A DNA stretch of 16,346 bases, from positions 1 to 16,346 of the forward strand of contig JAKPQU010000203.1 in assembly GCA_029555925.1 (NCBI GenBank), given 5' to 3'. This stretch comes from Bacillota bacterium. Lineage in GTDB: Bacteria; Eremiobacterota; SpSt-956; JAKJGF01. Positions 15,728 through 16,346 of the stretch are shown here, piece after piece (the first letter of the stretch is position 1; the number at the start of each line of letters is the position of its first letter). Made by a program: the position numbers and the translations under genes. The notes under the pieces are model-generated. The model did no database searches and was not told the DNA's origin. It was given only the letters and a program-made list of their open reading frames with translations.

Positions 15728-16125
15728 TTCATTTATATGAACGAGTAGTAGAAAAAGATGGTTCAAGTATAATCGGTCGCCTTGTAGGAGAAGTCAGATG
15801 TAAAGGTGACGGTACCCCGGGAGAGATTATATTATTCGAGGATGTCTGTAATGAGAGATGGGACGTTAGAGATGTGACTCATGAGGGTTATACAATACAT
15901 TATCTAATATGTGATCAATATAGTAAGAGTCGTCTTAATAGTTTATTTAATGAGGCTATATATATAACAACAGATGGAGGCTGGCTGGATAAGGAAGGAA
16001 CTATGCATTATACTGGCGGTAAATTTTTAGAGCCATGGTATAGGGAAACTATTGAATATGTGATTACATATAAACTCCGTGCTTCTATTTGTGGTAATCT
16101 TGTGGGAAAGATTGTTGAGGACTAA
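15721..16125 (+). CDS. Orphan 134-aa protein, putative immunity protein
   Basis: I recognise no family. The protein is compact, without signal peptide or membrane segment, and its alternating hydrophobic stretches (IIGRLVGEVRC, EYVITYKLRASICG) suggest a beta-rich fold. GGWLDKEG and FLEPWYRE are its most distinctive stretches. It is the only sizeable gene between the toxin-like gene (ending at 15636) and the end of the window, and it lies on the same strand. That is the usual place of an immunity gene for a polymorphic toxin. The ATG at 15721 is the first start after an in-frame stop (15706). It has no adjacent ribosome site, so translation may depend on the leader ORF. Base composition is AT-rich like the 3' part of the giant gene. 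The immunity role is inferred from position only. Confidence 0.65.
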   Translation: MLIHLYERVVEKDGSSIIGRLVGEVRCKGDGTPGEIILFEDVCNERWDVRDVTHEGYTIHYLICDQYSKSRLNSLFNEAIYITTDGGWLDKEGTMHYTGGKFLEPWYRETIEYVITYKLRASICGNLVGKIVED

Positions 16126-16159
16126 ACAGAGGATTATATGAAATTGCTGTTATCATGAA

Positions 16160-16249
16160 ATGAGTAAAGGAGAAACCTGCCAATATTCCGGCAGACTTGG
16201 TAATTATTATAGTGTATTTCATAACTTATTAGAATTTAAGTCGTCGTGA
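16160..16249 (+). CDS. Possible 29-aa ORF or gene remnant
   Basis: An ATG at 16160 opens 29 codons containing KGETCQYSGRLGNYY and ends at TGA 16247-16249, which runs into the heptamer palindrome. No good ribosome site precedes the ATG. The C-x-YSG motif resembles the leader ORF at 15659 and the start of short zinc-ribbon-like proteins with a GExCxxSG opening. It may be the remnant of such a gene. The rest of 16126-16159 shows only a six-codon ORF behind a GAGG site. Confidence 0.2.
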   Translation: MSKGETCQYSGRLGNYYSVFHNLLEFKSS

Positions 16250-16316
16250 CGCGTAACGCGTGACGCGTGACGGGTTTAATCCCTGCGCATCACGCATTAC
16301 GCTTTACGCATTACGA
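16244..16316. repeat. Imperfect palindrome made of GCGTRAY heptamers
   Basis: The left arm (from TCGTGAC at 16244) has GCGTAAC, GCGTGAC, GCGTGAC. The centre is GGGTTTAATCCC. The right arm reads GCATCAC, GCATTAC, GCTTTAC, GCATTAC and ends in ACGA. The right arm is nearly the reverse complement of the left with transition differences, so the RNA could fold into one long hairpin with G-U pairs and A-C mismatches. It directly precedes the last gene and its edge supplies a GAGG ribosome-site-like sequence. Confidence 0.75.
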
Positions 16317-16327
16317 GGTCATTATTT

Positions 16328-16346
16328 ATGGATAGTTATGAAACTA
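16328..16346 (+). CDS. Start of a further gene, cut by the window end
   Basis: An ATG at 16328 (MDSYET...) follows GAGG at 16315-16318 by nine bases. Only six codons are visible, so the product cannot be identified. The ribosome-site-like GAGG sits at the junction with the heptamer palindrome. Confidence 0.4.

Noticed and set aside
16176..16194. Terminator hairpin CTGCC...GGCAG after the 134-aa gene
   Set aside because: The stem is only five pairs and no T-run follows.

Overview
The window is AT-rich bacterial DNA with strong AGGAGG-type ribosome binding sites, some TTG starts, a lipoprotein signal, two-component sensors and short 7-bp-period repeats between genes. The gene styles (a kinase fragment ending after its His domain, GAF proteins with a long helical linker, a bacterial annexin) suggest an uncultured anaerobe-like or candidate-phylum bacterium. 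I cannot name the phylum from sequence alone. No rRNA, tRNA, CRISPR array or transposase gene was seen.

Layout. Positions 1-299 have no gene. They hold a 144-bp palindromic, MITE-like element and a weak hairpin. Positions 300-5841 are a plus-strand signalling operon: a CHASE4 histidine kinase, a GAF protein, a stand-alone response regulator, a sugar-type ABC solute-binding lipoprotein with no permease, and a HAMP sensor with a His phosphoacceptor domain but no ATPase domain. Convergent with it on the minus strand (5838-6187) is a double zinc-ribbon (zf-TFIIB) gene broken by one missing A in an A-run.

From about 6348 an extended -10 promoter can drive a second plus-strand cluster: two unrecognised helical proteins (225 and 127 aa, overlapping by ATGA), a 459-aa protein with two cyclic-nucleotide-binding domains and no DNA-binding domain, and a 2222-aa protein. 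The giant protein has a disordered N-terminus, an Asp/Asn-Gly hairpin-repeat section, nine annexin-like repeats, a Gly/Ala-rich hydrophobic section, and a C-terminal zinc metallopeptidase domain resembling anthrax lethal factor (HExxH at 1988-1992, ExxxE at 2032-2036). It is followed by a 134-aa orphan gene in the position of an immunity gene. The window ends with two short ORFs of doubtful status, an imperfect palindrome built of GCGTRAY heptamers, and the first codons of another gene.

Interpretation. The best candidate for an undescribed system is 6448-16125: a calcium/membrane-binding annexin scaffold carrying an exchangeable lethal-factor-like protease, with a putative immunity gene and a cyclic-nucleotide sensor in the same cluster. 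The domain calls rest on motifs visible in the sequence. The toxin-immunity role and cNMP control are inferences. Leucine codon use shifts towards TTA in the C-terminal part of the giant gene, which fits exchange of the toxin tip.
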